A stretch of 64,000 bases of DNA, taken from Hyphomicrobiales bacterium (lineage in GTDB: Bacteria; Pseudomonadota; Alphaproteobacteria; Rhizobiales; Beijerinckiaceae). The stretch is from the NCBI GenBank assembly GCA_027489955.1, contig JAIXYZ010000013.1:1240001-1304000 (forward strand). Direction: 5' to 3'. Both the position numbers and the translations under genes were made by a program. Below are positions 16,935 to 24,570 of this stretch, one piece after another. Each line of letters starts with the position of its first letter. Position 1 is the first letter of the stretch. The notes under the pieces were generated by a model, which was given only the letters and a program-made list of their open reading frames with translations, made no database searches and had not been told where the DNA came from.

Positions 16935-18308
16935 TCACGCCGCCGCGGCGACCACGCGGTTGCGGCCCTGTTCCTTGGCGACGTAGAGCGCCGTGTCGGC
17001 GCGCTTGAGCAGCGCCGACGCCGTTTCCTCGCCCGCGACGCGGCTCGCAACGCCGATGGAGACGGTCACGCCGATGCGTTTGGCGCCGCGATGGATCGCG
17101 AAGGGCTCCTGCTCGATCCGCTGCCGGATGCGCTCGGCGATGGCGTAAGCCCCCTCGCCCGCCGTCTCCGGCACCACGACCACGATCTCCTCTCCGCCGG
17201 TGCGGCTCACGAGGTCGATGGCGCGGGTCTGGCTCTTCACCCGGGCCGCGAACTCCTTCAGCACCTCGTCGCCCGCATCGTGGCCCCAGGTGTCGTTGAT
17301 CGTCTTGAACTTGTCGATGTCCAGGACGAGCACCGAAAGCGGCCGGGCCCGCAGCACCGACTGGTCAAACAGAGCCGGGATGTGGCTGTCGAGGTAACGG
17401 CGGTTGTGCAGGCCGGTCAGGGCGTCGGTGACCGCCATCTCCATCGAGGCATGCACGCTGTCGCGCAGCCGGGTCGCGAAGCGGTTGCGGCGCACCTGGG
17501 TGCGCACGCGGGCGACCAGCTCGTTCCGGTCGACGGGCCGCACGAGGTAATCGTGCACGCCGATCTCCAGCCCGCGCAGGATCCGCGCCCGGTCGTCCGC
17601 CTGGCACACCATCAGCACGGCCATGCCGCGGGTGCGGTCCAGCGAGCGCAGCTGGCTGCACAGGCGCAGGCCGTCATAATCCTGAAGGTCGAGGCTGACG
17701 ATGGCGAGCTCGTACGGCTCCTCGGCGGCGCGCACCAAAGCCGCGTGCGGGTCCGGCTCGATTGCCACGGTATGGAACGGGCTCAGCGCGCCGGCGAGGC
17801 GCTCGGCCGAGCTCGCGCGGTCGTCCACCAGCAGGATGCGGGCGTTCATGCCGGTCTCGGCGGCCGCGGCGGCGAGCGGATCGCCGATGCCGTAGTCGCG
17901 GGAGGCGGCGGCGCGCAGGCGCAGTTCGTCCGTGACGGCCTTGAGCCGCACGAGGCTGCGCACGCGGGCGAACAGGGCCGTGTCGTCCACGGGCTTGGTG
18001 ACGAAATCGTCGGCGCCGGCGTCCAGCCCCTTCAGCCGGTCGGCCGGCTGGTCGAGGGCCGTGACCAGGATGACCGGGACATGCGCCGTGGTCGGCGTGT
18101 TCTTGATGCGCCGGCAGGTCTCGAAGCCGTCCATGCCGGGCATCATGACGTCCAGCAGCACGATGTCGGCGAGGCCCTGCTCGCAGAGCGCGATGGCGTC
18201 GAAGCCGTTATTGGCCGTGAGGACGTCGAAATACTCCGCCGTGAGCTTCGCTTCGAGAAGCTTCACGTTGGTCGGCAGATCGTCGACGACGAGGACGCGG
18301 GCGGACAT
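16935..18308 (-). CDS. pleD: Response regulator diguanylate cyclase PleD
   Basis: c-di-GMP synthase that controls polar development in Caulobacter and relatives. The product is 457 residues with architecture REC-REC-GGDEF. REC1 (1-120) starts ARVLVVDDLPTNVKLLEAKL, with phospho-acceptor Asp in VLLDVMMPGMDGFE and the K of VTKPVDD. REC2 (about 155-275) starts RILLVDDRASSAERL, and its site region LDLQDYDG is less typical. The GGDEF domain has TDALTGLHNRRYLD, active site GGEEI and a five-residue-spaced I-site RAID. The ATG at 18308 is the conserved start. divK is 17 bp upstream on the same strand, giving the classic divK-pleD operon. Confidence 0.97.
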   Translation of the reverse strand: MSARVLVVDDLPTNVKLLEAKLTAEYFDVLTANNGFDAIALCEQGLADIVLLDVMMPGMDGFETCRRIKNTPTTAHVPVILVTALDQPADRLKGLDAGADDFVTKPVDDTALFARVRSLVRLKAVTDELRLRAAASRDYGIGDPLAAAAAETGMNARILLVDDRASSAERLAGALSPFHTVAIEPDPHAALVRAAEEPYELAIVSLDLQDYDGLRLCSQLRSLDRTRGMAVLMVCQADDRARILRGLEIGVHDYLVRPVDRNELVARVRTQVRRNRFATRLRDSVHASMEMAVTDALTGLHNRRYLDSHIPALFDQSVLRARPLSVLVLDIDKFKTINDTWGHDAGDEVLKEFAARVKSQTRAIDLVSRTGGEEIVVVVPETAGEGAYAIAERIRQRIEQEPFAIHRGAKRIGVTVSIGVASRVAGEETASALLKRADTALYVAKEQGRNRVVAAAA

Positions 18309-18325
18309 GGGGCAGCGAAACCCTG

Positions 18326-18694
18326 CTACTGGAGCGCGTAGGTGCGGACGGTCTCGATGAACTTGGCGACCGAGATCGGCTTCGAGAGATAGGCCTCGCA
18401 GCCCCCTTCCCGGATCCGCTCCTCGTCGCCCTTCATGGCGAACGCGGTGACGGCGACGATGGGGATGTAGCGCAGCTCCTCGTCCTCCTTGATCCATTTG
18501 GTGACCTCCAGCCCCGAGACCTCGGGAAGCTGGATGTCCATCAGGATCAGGTTGGGCTTGTGCTTGCGCGCCAGCTCGATGGCCTCGATACCGTTCGAGG
18601 TCTTGAGCGTGGCATAGCCATGAGCCTCCAACAGGTCGTTGAAGAGCTTCATGTTGAGTTCGTTGTCCTCAACGATCAGGATCGTCTGAGTCAT
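18326..18694 (-). CDS. divK: Single-domain response regulator DivK
   Basis: Cell-fate signalling protein; phosphorylated DivK switches DivJ/PleC activity and so CtrA. The product is 122 residues, a lone receiver domain: [20 protein letters not shown], acidic pocket ED, phospho-acceptor Asp in [13 protein letters not shown], the Thr/Ala switch in IVAVTAFAM, and Lys in YLSKPIS. Identity with Caulobacter DivK is clearly high across the whole length. It is followed by pleD. The divergent 78-bp gap to the DUF3572 gene must hold its promoter. Confidence 0.97.
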   Translation of the reverse strand: MTQTILIVEDNELNMKLFNDLLEAHGYATLKTSNGIEAIELARKHKPNLILMDIQLPEVSGLEVTKWIKEDEELRYIPIVAVTAFAMKGDEERIREGGCEAYLSKPISVAKFIETVRTYALQ

Positions 18695-18772
18695 GCCACC
18701 GTCTTTCGCCCCCGCGAGCCGTTAGCGTTACCACGAGAGGCGTTGACGAAACGCAAAGGGGATCGTCGAGAG

Positions 18773-19060
18773 ATGGTGAACATGCGCAATTTTCTTCAAC
18801 CCGACGAGATCGCCATCGCCGCGCTTGGCTTCCTCGCGCAGGACGAGGAGCGGCTGCACCGCTTCATGGCGCTCACCGGCGCGACCCCCGACGACCTGCG
18901 CCGCATGGGCGCGGGCAAGGCCCTGTTCGTCGCCGTGCTCGACCATGTCCTGTCGGACGAGGCGCTGTGCCTGGCCTTCGCCGAACATGCCGGCATCAAG
19001 CCCGAATCGATCGGCGAAGCCCGGCAAAGGCTGGCGCCGGAAGAGGCCTGGGAGCCCTGA
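18773..19060 (+). CDS. DUF3572 family protein
   Basis: A 95-residue protein starting MVNMRNFLQPDEIAIAALGF. DUF3572 proteins are small helical proteins of alphaproteobacteria, typically found beside divK as here. There is no signal peptide, and function is unknown. A second ATG three codons in (18782) is also possible. The stop is 2 bp before the dinB start, so these two are cotranscribed. Confidence 0.85.
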   Translation: MVNMRNFLQPDEIAIAALGFLAQDEERLHRFMALTGATPDDLRRMGAGKALFVAVLDHVLSDEALCLAFAEHAGIKPESIGEARQRLAPEEAWEP

Positions 19061-19062
19061 CC

Positions 19063-20340
19063 ATGGAGCCCTCGAGGGCCATCTGCAGGGATTGCCTCGC
19101 GGACGCTGCGCCCGGCGCCTCCCGGTGCCCGCGCTGCGGCAGCCCCCGCATGCTGCGCCATCCCGAGCTGGCCTCCCTCTCCATCGCGCATATCGACTGC
19201 GACGCGTTCTACGCCGCCGTGGAGAAGCGCGACCGGCCCGAGCTTCGCGACCGGCCCGTCATCGTCGGCGGCGGCCGCCGCGGCGTGGTCGCCACCGCCT
19301 GCTACGTCGCCCGCACCTACGGGGTGCGCTCGGCCATGCCCATGTTCAAGGCCCTCGCCGCCTGCCCGGACGCGGTGGTGATCAAGCCGGACATGGACAA
19401 GTATGTCCGCGTCGGCCGCGCTGTCCGCGCCATGATGCAGGAGCTGACGCCGCTGGTGGAGCCGATCTCCATCGACGAGGCGTTTCTGGACCTGACCGGC
19501 ACCGAACGGCTTCATCGGGCGACCCCGGCCTTGTCCCTGGCCCGGATGGCCCGGCGGATCGAGGCCGAGCACGGCGTCACCGTCTCCGTCGGCCTGTCCT
19601 ATTGCAAGTTCCTGGCAAAGATCGCGTCCGACCTGGACAAGCCGCGCGGCTTCGCCGTGATCGGGCGGGAAGAGGCTCAGGCCTTCCTCGCCGACAAGCC
19701 CCTGTCGATCCTGCCCGGCGTCGGCCCGGCCGCCATCCGCCGGCTGGAGGCGGCAGGCCTGCGCCATGTGGGCGACCTGGCGCGGGCCGACAGCCGGGCC
19801 GCGCTGGAGGCGCTCGGCGGCGATGCCGGCCGGCTGTCGCGCCTCGCCCGCGGGATCGATGCGCGCCGCGTGACGCCCGAGCGCGAGACCAAGAGCGTGT
19901 CCTCGGAAACGACCTTCGACACCGACATCGCCCGGTTCGACGAGCTGGAGCCGATCCTCTGGCGCCTGTCGGAAAAGGTCTCGCTGCGCATGAAGCGCGC
20001 CGGCCTGTCCGGGCGCACCGTCACGCTCAAGCTGAAGACCGCCGATTTCCGCATCCGCACCCGAGCCGCCAGCGGGCCTCACACGCAGCTCGCCAACCGC
20101 ATCTTCGAGGCGGGGCGCACGCTGCTGCGGGCCGAATGCGACGGCACGCCGTTCCGCCTGATCGGCATCGGCCTGTCCGACCTCGCCGAGGCGGCCGCGG
20201 CCGCCCCAACCGACCTGCTCGACACCTCGACGGAGAGGCTGACGCGCACGGAAGCCGCCATCGACGCCCTCCGGGAGCGCTTCGGCGCCGCCGCCGTGGT
20301 CCGCGGCATCGCGCTCAGGCAGAAGCCGCGCGGCGCCTGA
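19063..20340 (+). CDS. dinB: DNA polymerase IV (Y-family, error-prone) with N-terminal zinc-ribbon-like motif
   Basis: Translesion DNA polymerase. The product is 425 residues. Residues 1-30 carry two CxxC pairs (CRDCLADA and CPRCGS) that E. coli DinB lacks but many rhizobial homologues have. The palm follows with IAHIDCDAFYAAVEKRD (metal-binding Asp), then ISIDEAFLDLTG, whose SIDE box is catalytic. Next come GLSYCKFLAKIASDLDKP, the HhH motif LPGVGPAAIRRLEAAGL and the little-finger domain. The C-terminal end does not show a clear QL-F beta-clamp motif. It is coupled to DUF3572. An SOS box was not identified. Confidence 0.96.
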   Translation: MEPSRAICRDCLADAAPGASRCPRCGSPRMLRHPELASLSIAHIDCDAFYAAVEKRDRPELRDRPVIVGGGRRGVVATACYVARTYGVRSAMPMFKALAACPDAVVIKPDMDKYVRVGRAVRAMMQELTPLVEPISIDEAFLDLTGTERLHRATPALSLARMARRIEAEHGVTVSVGLSYCKFLAKIASDLDKPRGFAVIGREEAQAFLADKPLSILPGVGPAAIRRLEAAGLRHVGDLARADSRAALEALGGDAGRLSRLARGIDARRVTPERETKSVSSETTFDTDIARFDELEPILWRLSEKVSLRMKRAGLSGRTVTLKLKTADFRIRTRAASGPHTQLANRIFEAGRTLLRAECDGTPFRLIGIGLSDLAEAAAAAPTDLLDTSTERLTRTEAAIDALRERFGAAAVVRGIALRQKPRGA

Positions 20341-20358
20341 CGGGCGGCCGCCGCCACC

Positions 20359-20441
20359 CGTCATTGCGAAGGAGCGTAGCGACGACGCAATCCAGACCTC
20401 GCAACCGCGTGCTGGATGGCTTGGCTGCGCTCGCCATGACG
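20359..20441. repeat. REP-like palindromic element, CGTCATTGCGA family
   Basis: Starts CGTCATTGCGAAGGAGCG and ends CTGCGCTCGCCATGACG. The outer 11 bases are inverted repeats with one mismatch, and the inner GCAATCCAG pairs with CTGGATGGC. This CATTGCGAGGAGCG...AATCCAG pattern is a familiar dispersed palindrome in alphaproteobacterial intergenic regions. It sits between the 3' ends of dinB and eipB and may stabilise both transcripts. Confidence 0.75.
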
Positions 20442-20454
20442 AGCGGGCTGGGGC

Positions 20455-21291
20455 CTATTTCTTGCAGTCGCTGGCCTTCAGCAGGTCGAGCTGCTTCAGC
20501 TCGCCGCGAATGGCGAAGTCGCCGTAATCGAGCTTGATCGATCCGGAGATGCCGTTCTCATAAAGGTCGAAGGCCATGACGTAGAGCGGCGTCCGCTCGC
20601 CCTGGCCGGGCGAATAATAGCTGATGGTGACCGGCCAGCGCGTCAGCCCGTCGAGCGCGCCTTTCTGGGCGGACGCGTCGGGCGAATCGCCTTTCACCGG
20701 CGCGCCGATCACGGTCAGCGTGTCGAAGACCTTCTTTCCATCGTCGGAGCCGTCGAAGACCGGCACCGTGACGAGCTTCTCGCCCGCCTTCGCCGCGCCG
20801 ATGACCCGGCGCATATGGGCGGTCGGAGGCAGCAGTTCGGCCGGGGCCGCCAGCGTTTCCTTCTGCGGCTGGGCCAGGGTGATCGTCCAGCCGTCGCCCG
20901 CCTTGCGCGCGGTGCCGTCCACAACGGTCGGCGCGCCGCTGCCGCGCCGGGTCTCGGTCTTGAAGCGAAGCGACTGCCCGTCCGCATCCTCGAACGTGGC
21001 CGAGCGCAGATCCGACATCTGGCTCCCGGTCTCCGACGCCGTCACCTCGGTGACCTGCCGCATCTCGACCGTGTAGCCGTCGCAGGCGTCGCCCGAGAAG
21101 GTGAAGGCGATCCGCCCGCGCACCGATTCCACCTGCTTGGGGCCGCCGCTGGAGAGCAGCGACATGTCGTAGACGGCCCGGTGCGGCGCCAGCGGCATGG
21201 CAGCCGCCTGGGCCAGCGCGACCGCCGGTGCCGACGCGGCGCCGATTGCCAGAAGGAGGACGGCGGAGCGTCCCGGCTGCGAAACCCTCAT
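20455..21291 (-). CDS. eipB: Periplasmic cell-envelope integrity protein EipB (DUF1849)
   Basis: Soluble periplasmic beta-spiral protein needed for envelope integrity in Brucella. The product is 278 residues with a signal peptide (MRVSQPGRSAVLLLAIGAAS to about AQA, residue 29). It keeps the two cysteines known to form a disulfide in EipB: one in SGDACDGYTVE (about residue 69) and one in ASDCKK at the extreme C-terminus. Mature-domain landmarks are HRAVYDMSLL and WPVTISYY. The ATG at 21291 has GGAGAG upstream; the longer frame has none. It is monocistronic, divergent from ridA. Confidence 0.92.
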   Translation of the reverse strand: MRVSQPGRSAVLLLAIGAASAPAVALAQAAAMPLAPHRAVYDMSLLSSGGPKQVESVRGRIAFTFSGDACDGYTVEMRQVTEVTASETGSQMSDLRSATFEDADGQSLRFKTETRRGSGAPTVVDGTARKAGDGWTITLAQPQKETLAAPAELLPPTAHMRRVIGAAKAGEKLVTVPVFDGSDDGKKVFDTLTVIGAPVKGDSPDASAQKGALDGLTRWPVTISYYSPGQGERTPLYVMAFDLYENGISGSIKLDYGDFAIRGELKQLDLLKASDCKK

Positions 21292-21419
21292 GAATTCTCT
21301 CCGAAGCGCCCCCGTATGAACATAGGTTGGCTTACGGTGAGCGGCAACGCGCCCCTTGTGAGCCTTCCGCCCTTGGGCCAAACATCCCCACCCCGGCAAC
21401 GACTCCGCAGGAGCCCGCG

Positions 21420-21890
21420 ATGAACGAAACGGAACAGAAGCTCGCCGAACTCGGCATCGTCCTGCCGAACCCGGTGGCGCCCATCGCGAACTACGTCCCC
21501 TTCGTGCGCACCGGCAATCTGCTGGTCATCTCCGGGCAGCTCTGCCTGGGGCCGGATGGCAAGCTCGCGCCCGCCCACAAAGGCAAGGTCGGCGGGAATG
21601 TCAGCGTCGAGCAGGGCGTGGAAGCGGCGCGGCTCTGCGCGATCAACGTGCTGGCCCAGGCGCGCGCCGCCCTCGGCTCGCTCGACCGCATCAATCGCTG
21701 CGTCCGCCTCGGCGGCTTCATCAACAACGCGCCGGGCTTCGATGGCCTGCCGGCGGTGATGAACGGCGCTTCCGACCTCATGGTCGCCGTTCTCGGCGAT
21801 CGCGGCCGCCACGCGCGCTCCACGGTCGGCATGGCAGAACTGCCGCTCTCGGCAGCCGTCGAGGTCGAAGCGATGTTCGAGGTGGCGTGA
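21420..21890 (+). CDS. RidA-family protein (enamine/imine deaminase-like)
   Basis: A 156-residue member of the YjgF/YER057c/UK114 superfamily. Archetypal RidA hydrolyses reactive 2-aminoacrylate; this belongs to the longer subgroup often annotated as translation-initiation-inhibitor-like. Visible are YVPFVRTGNLLVISGQL, NVLAQARAALGSLDRI and the trimer-interface segment FINNAPGFDGLPAVMNGASD. The RidA active-site arginine region is replaced by GRHARSTVGMAELP, where HARSTVG supplies an arginine. The start at 21420 follows CAGGAG. The stop overlaps the next start (TGATG), so it leads the ridA-GDPD-GNAT-HIT operon. Confidence 0.9.
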   Translation: MNETEQKLAELGIVLPNPVAPIANYVPFVRTGNLLVISGQLCLGPDGKLAPAHKGKVGGNVSVEQGVEAARLCAINVLAQARAALGSLDRINRCVRLGGFINNAPGFDGLPAVMNGASDLMVAVLGDRGRHARSTVGMAELPLSAAVEVEAMFEVA

Positions 21891-22633
21891 TGGCCGCCCC
21901 GTCCTGGGTCGTCGCGCGACCCATCGCCCATCGGGGCCTGCACGACAAATCCCGCGGCATCATCGAGAACTCGGTGTCCGCGGCCCGCGCAGCCATGGCG
22001 AAGGACTTCGCCATAGAGTGCGACGTGCAGCTCACCGCCGACGGCGAGGCGGTGGTGTTCCACGACTTCACGCTAGACCGCCTCACGGCCGAGACCGGCC
22101 ACGTCGCGGCCTACAGCGCCGGCACGCTCGGGGGCTTCGCGCTCAAGGGCAGCACCGACACGATCCCCACCCTGCCGCAATTCCTCGGCGTCCTGGGCGG
22201 CAAGGTGCCGCTGGTGCTGGAGGTGAAGAGCGCCTTCGACGGCGACCTGCGCCTGACGCGCCGCGTCGCGGAGGTGCTGAAGAGCTATGACGGCCCGGTT
22301 GCGGTGAAATCCTTCGATCCGGACATCGTGGCCGCCCTGGCAGGCCTCACCGACCGCCCCCGCGGCATCGTCGCGGAGGCGGAATACGCCTCCGGCGACA
22401 TGGCGCGCCTGCCGGCGGAGAAGAAGCGGGAATTGTCCAACCTGCTGCATTTCGAGCGCTCGAAGCCGGACTTCATTTCGTGGCGGGTCTCTCACCTTCC
22501 CCACGCGGCGCCCTATCTGTGCAGGACGATCGGCCATCTGCCGGTCATGGCCTGGACGGTGCGGGACGCGGTGGCGCGCAAGGCGGCCGAGACCCACGCC
22601 GACCAGATGGTTTTCGAGGGTTTCGTTCCCTGA
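21890..22633 (+). CDS. Glycerophosphodiester phosphodiesterase family protein
   Basis: Hydrolyses glycerophosphodiesters to glycerol-3-phosphate and an alcohol. The product is 247 residues with the TIM-barrel signatures IAHRGLHDKSRGIIENS (catalytic His and metal-binding Glu), ECDVQLTADGEAVVFHD (metal ligands and second catalytic His), VPLVLEVKS and the C-terminal MAWTVRD. No signal peptide, so it is cytoplasmic. The start overlaps the ridA stop by one base; the following gene starts at or inside its 3' end. Confidence 0.93.
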   Translation: MAAPSWVVARPIAHRGLHDKSRGIIENSVSAARAAMAKDFAIECDVQLTADGEAVVFHDFTLDRLTAETGHVAAYSAGTLGGFALKGSTDTIPTLPQFLGVLGGKVPLVLEVKSAFDGDLRLTRRVAEVLKSYDGPVAVKSFDPDIVAALAGLTDRPRGIVAEAEYASGDMARLPAEKKRELSNLLHFERSKPDFISWRVSHLPHAAPYLCRTIGHLPVMAWTVRDAVARKAAETHADQMVFEGFVP

Positions 22634-23817
22634 CAGGCACGGACGGCGCGTTCACGCTCAGGATCGTCCCCCGCCTCGCGGACATTCCGCCCGAGGCCTG
22701 GGATGCCTGCGCGCGGGGCGACGCGGACGCAGACGCCCCGCCCAACCCGTTCGTGTCCCATGCCTTCCTTGAAGCTCTGGAGGCGACGGGCTGCGTCGGC
22801 GGCCGGTCCGGCTGGACGCCGGCCCATCTTGTGGCCGAGGCGCCCGACGGGACGCTCGCCGCCGCCGCTCCGGCCTACCTGAAGGCCCACAGCCAGGGCG
22901 AGTACGTCTTTGATCACGCCTTCGCCGACGCTTATGCCCGCGCCGGGGGCCGCTATTATCCCAAGCTGCAGGTGGCGGTGCCGTTCACGCCCGTGCCCGG
23001 TCCGCGGCTGCTCGTGCGGTCGGGATTCGACGGGCCTTCCCTGCGCGCGCTCCTCGCCCGCGGCCTCATGGCGGTGCGCGACCGGCTCGACTGTTCCTCC
23101 GTCCACGTGACCTTCGCGCAGGAGGAGGACGCGGCCGCCCTCCAGGCCGCCGGCTACCTGGAGCGCACGGACCAGCAGTTCCACTGGCGCAACGAGGGCT
23201 ATGCCGACTTCGAGGGGTTCCTTGCCGCCCTTGCCTCCCGCAAGCGCAAGGTCATCCGCCGGGAACGGCGCGATGCGCTCGCGGCCGGCCTCGTCGTCGA
23301 GCGGCTGACGGGCAGCGCCATCGAGGAGCGGCACTGGGACGCGTTCCACGAATTCTACATGGACACCGGCGCCCGCAAATGGGGCCGTCCCTATCTCAAC
23401 CGTGCCTTCTTCGGGGAGATCGGGCGCCGCATGGCAGACCGGATCCTGCTCGTCATGGCCCGTCGCGGGGACATCTACGTCGCCGGCGCTCTCAACCTTA
23501 TCGGCGCCGACGCGCTCTACGGGCGGAACTGGGGCGCCATCGAGGACCACCCCTTCCTCCATTTCGAGCTCTGCTACTACCAGGCGATCGAGTTTGCCAT
23601 CGCGCGGGGCCTGGCCCGGGTCGAGGCCGGTGCCCAGGGCGAACACAAGCTGGCCCGGGGCTATCGGCCGGTCACGACCCGCTCGGCCCATGCTTTCGCC
23701 GATCCGGGCCTGCACGATGCCGTGGCCGATTATCTCGCGCGGGAAAGCACTTACGTGGATGCATTGATGCAGGAGCTGGAAGAGGCCGCGCCCTTCCGGC
23801 GGGACCGCGACCCTTGA
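22630..23817 (+). CDS. FemAB/GNAT-like acyltransferase, DUF482 family
   Basis: A roughly 395-residue protein of the DUF482 (peptidoglycan-biosynthesis/recognition, GNAT-fold) family; substrate unknown. Recognisable blocks are NPFVSHAFLEALEATG, PAYLKAHSQGEYVFDHAF, YYPKLQVAVPFTPVPGPRLL, SRKRKVIRRERR, the acceptor-like FYMDTGARKWGRPYLN, and GAQGEHKLARGYRPV. The start is unusual: homology begins at about 22640. The only in-frame candidates are a CTG at 22630, which overlaps the GDPD stop and has GAGGG upstream, and GTGs at 22480 and 22519 deep inside GDPD. I chose the CTG with low certainty. It is the third gene of the ridA operon. Confidence 0.85.
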   Translation: MTGTDGAFTLRIVPRLADIPPEAWDACARGDADADAPPNPFVSHAFLEALEATGCVGGRSGWTPAHLVAEAPDGTLAAAAPAYLKAHSQGEYVFDHAFADAYARAGGRYYPKLQVAVPFTPVPGPRLLVRSGFDGPSLRALLARGLMAVRDRLDCSSVHVTFAQEEDAAALQAAGYLERTDQQFHWRNEGYADFEGFLAALASRKRKVIRRERRDALAAGLVVERLTGSAIEERHWDAFHEFYMDTGARKWGRPYLNRAFFGEIGRRMADRILLVMARRGDIYVAGALNLIGADALYGRNWGAIEDHPFLHFELCYYQAIEFAIARGLARVEAGAQGEHKLARGYRPVTTRSAHAFADPGLHDAVADYLARESTYVDALMQELEEAAPFRRDRDP

Positions 23818-23870
23818 CGGAGCGCACGTGCCGCGGACAAGACACGATGCGCATGTCCGGAGAACCAGCC

Positions 23871-24293
23871 ATGACCGACTATGACAGCCAGAACGTCTTC
23901 GCCAGGATCCTGCGGGGCGAGTTCCCCTGTCACAGGATCTGCGAGGACGAGCATACCCTGGCGTTCATGGACATCATGCCCAGGGGCGACGGGCATGCGC
24001 TGGTCATTCCCAAGCGGCCGGCGCGCAACCTGCTCGACGCCGACGACGCGATGCTCGGCGCAGTGATGGCGACGGCCCGCCGCGTCGCCCTGGCGGCGCG
24101 TAAGGCGCTGGGCGCGGACGGCATCACCGTGCAGCAGTTCAACGAGAGCGCCGGCGGCCAGGTCGTGTTCCACCTGCACGTCCACGTCATCCCCCGGTGG
24201 GAGGGCGTGCCCCTGCGCCCCCATACGGGCCAGATGGCGGCGAGCGAGGATCTCTTGAAATTTCGGGACGCCATCGTCGCCGCGCTTGACTGA
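23871..24293 (+). CDS. HIT-family nucleotide hydrolase
   Basis: Histidine-triad protein of 140 residues, Hint/HinT-like, hydrolysing purine phosphoramidates or acyl-adenylates. Landmarks are NVFARILRGEFPCHRICED at the start, AFMDIMPRGDGHALVIPKR, FNESAGGQ and the triad HLHVHVIP. A GGAGAA site lies 9 bp before the ATG at 23871; an upstream ATG at 23847 is less likely. It is the last gene of the ridA-GDPD-GNAT-HIT run, 53 bp after the previous stop. Confidence 0.94.
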   Translation: MTDYDSQNVFARILRGEFPCHRICEDEHTLAFMDIMPRGDGHALVIPKRPARNLLDADDAMLGAVMATARRVALAARKALGADGITVQQFNESAGGQVVFHLHVHVIPRWEGVPLRPHTGQMAASEDLLKFRDAIVAALD

Positions 24294-24372
24294 GGCGGGC
24301 TCCCGGCCAATTCCGGTCGCATGGGGGCCGCAGCCGTCGAACGGCCCGGCGGGCAGCGCCGGACGGCTGCGC

Positions 24373-24546
24373 TCAGGGCGCGGCCTGGAACCAGTCCATC
24401 GACGACATGCTCATCGCGCCCCAGACCTGCGATCCGATCCACCAGGCGATGAGCACGACCAGCGGCAGCACGATCCAGGCGGCGATCTCCTCGAACCGCC
24501 GCCGCGCCGCCTGCCGCTGATACCGGCTCTGCCGCCGCCCCGCCAT
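24373..24546 (-). CDS. Small membrane protein, 57 residues, hypothetical
   Basis: Minus-strand reading frame starting MAGRRQSRYQRQAARRRFEE, a strongly basic N-terminus, followed by one clear transmembrane helix (about residues 22-40, IAAWIVLPLVVLIAWWIG) and a short tail ending FQAAP. The pattern (basic, cytoplasmic start, then helix, then short outside tail) is that of a genuine single-pass small protein. It lies 24 bp downstream of clpA on the same strand and so may be the third gene of clpS-clpA. No known family is recognised. Confidence 0.6.
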   Translation of the reverse strand: MAGRRQSRYQRQAARRRFEEIAAWIVLPLVVLIAWWIGSQVWGAMSMSSMDWFQAAP

Positions 24547-24570
24547 GAATGCCCCGATCGCCCCGTCAGG

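Noticed and set aside
22510-22760. Long frames on the strand opposite the DUF482 gene and its neighbours
   Set aside because: Composition and lack of motifs mark them as shadows of the true plus-strand genes.
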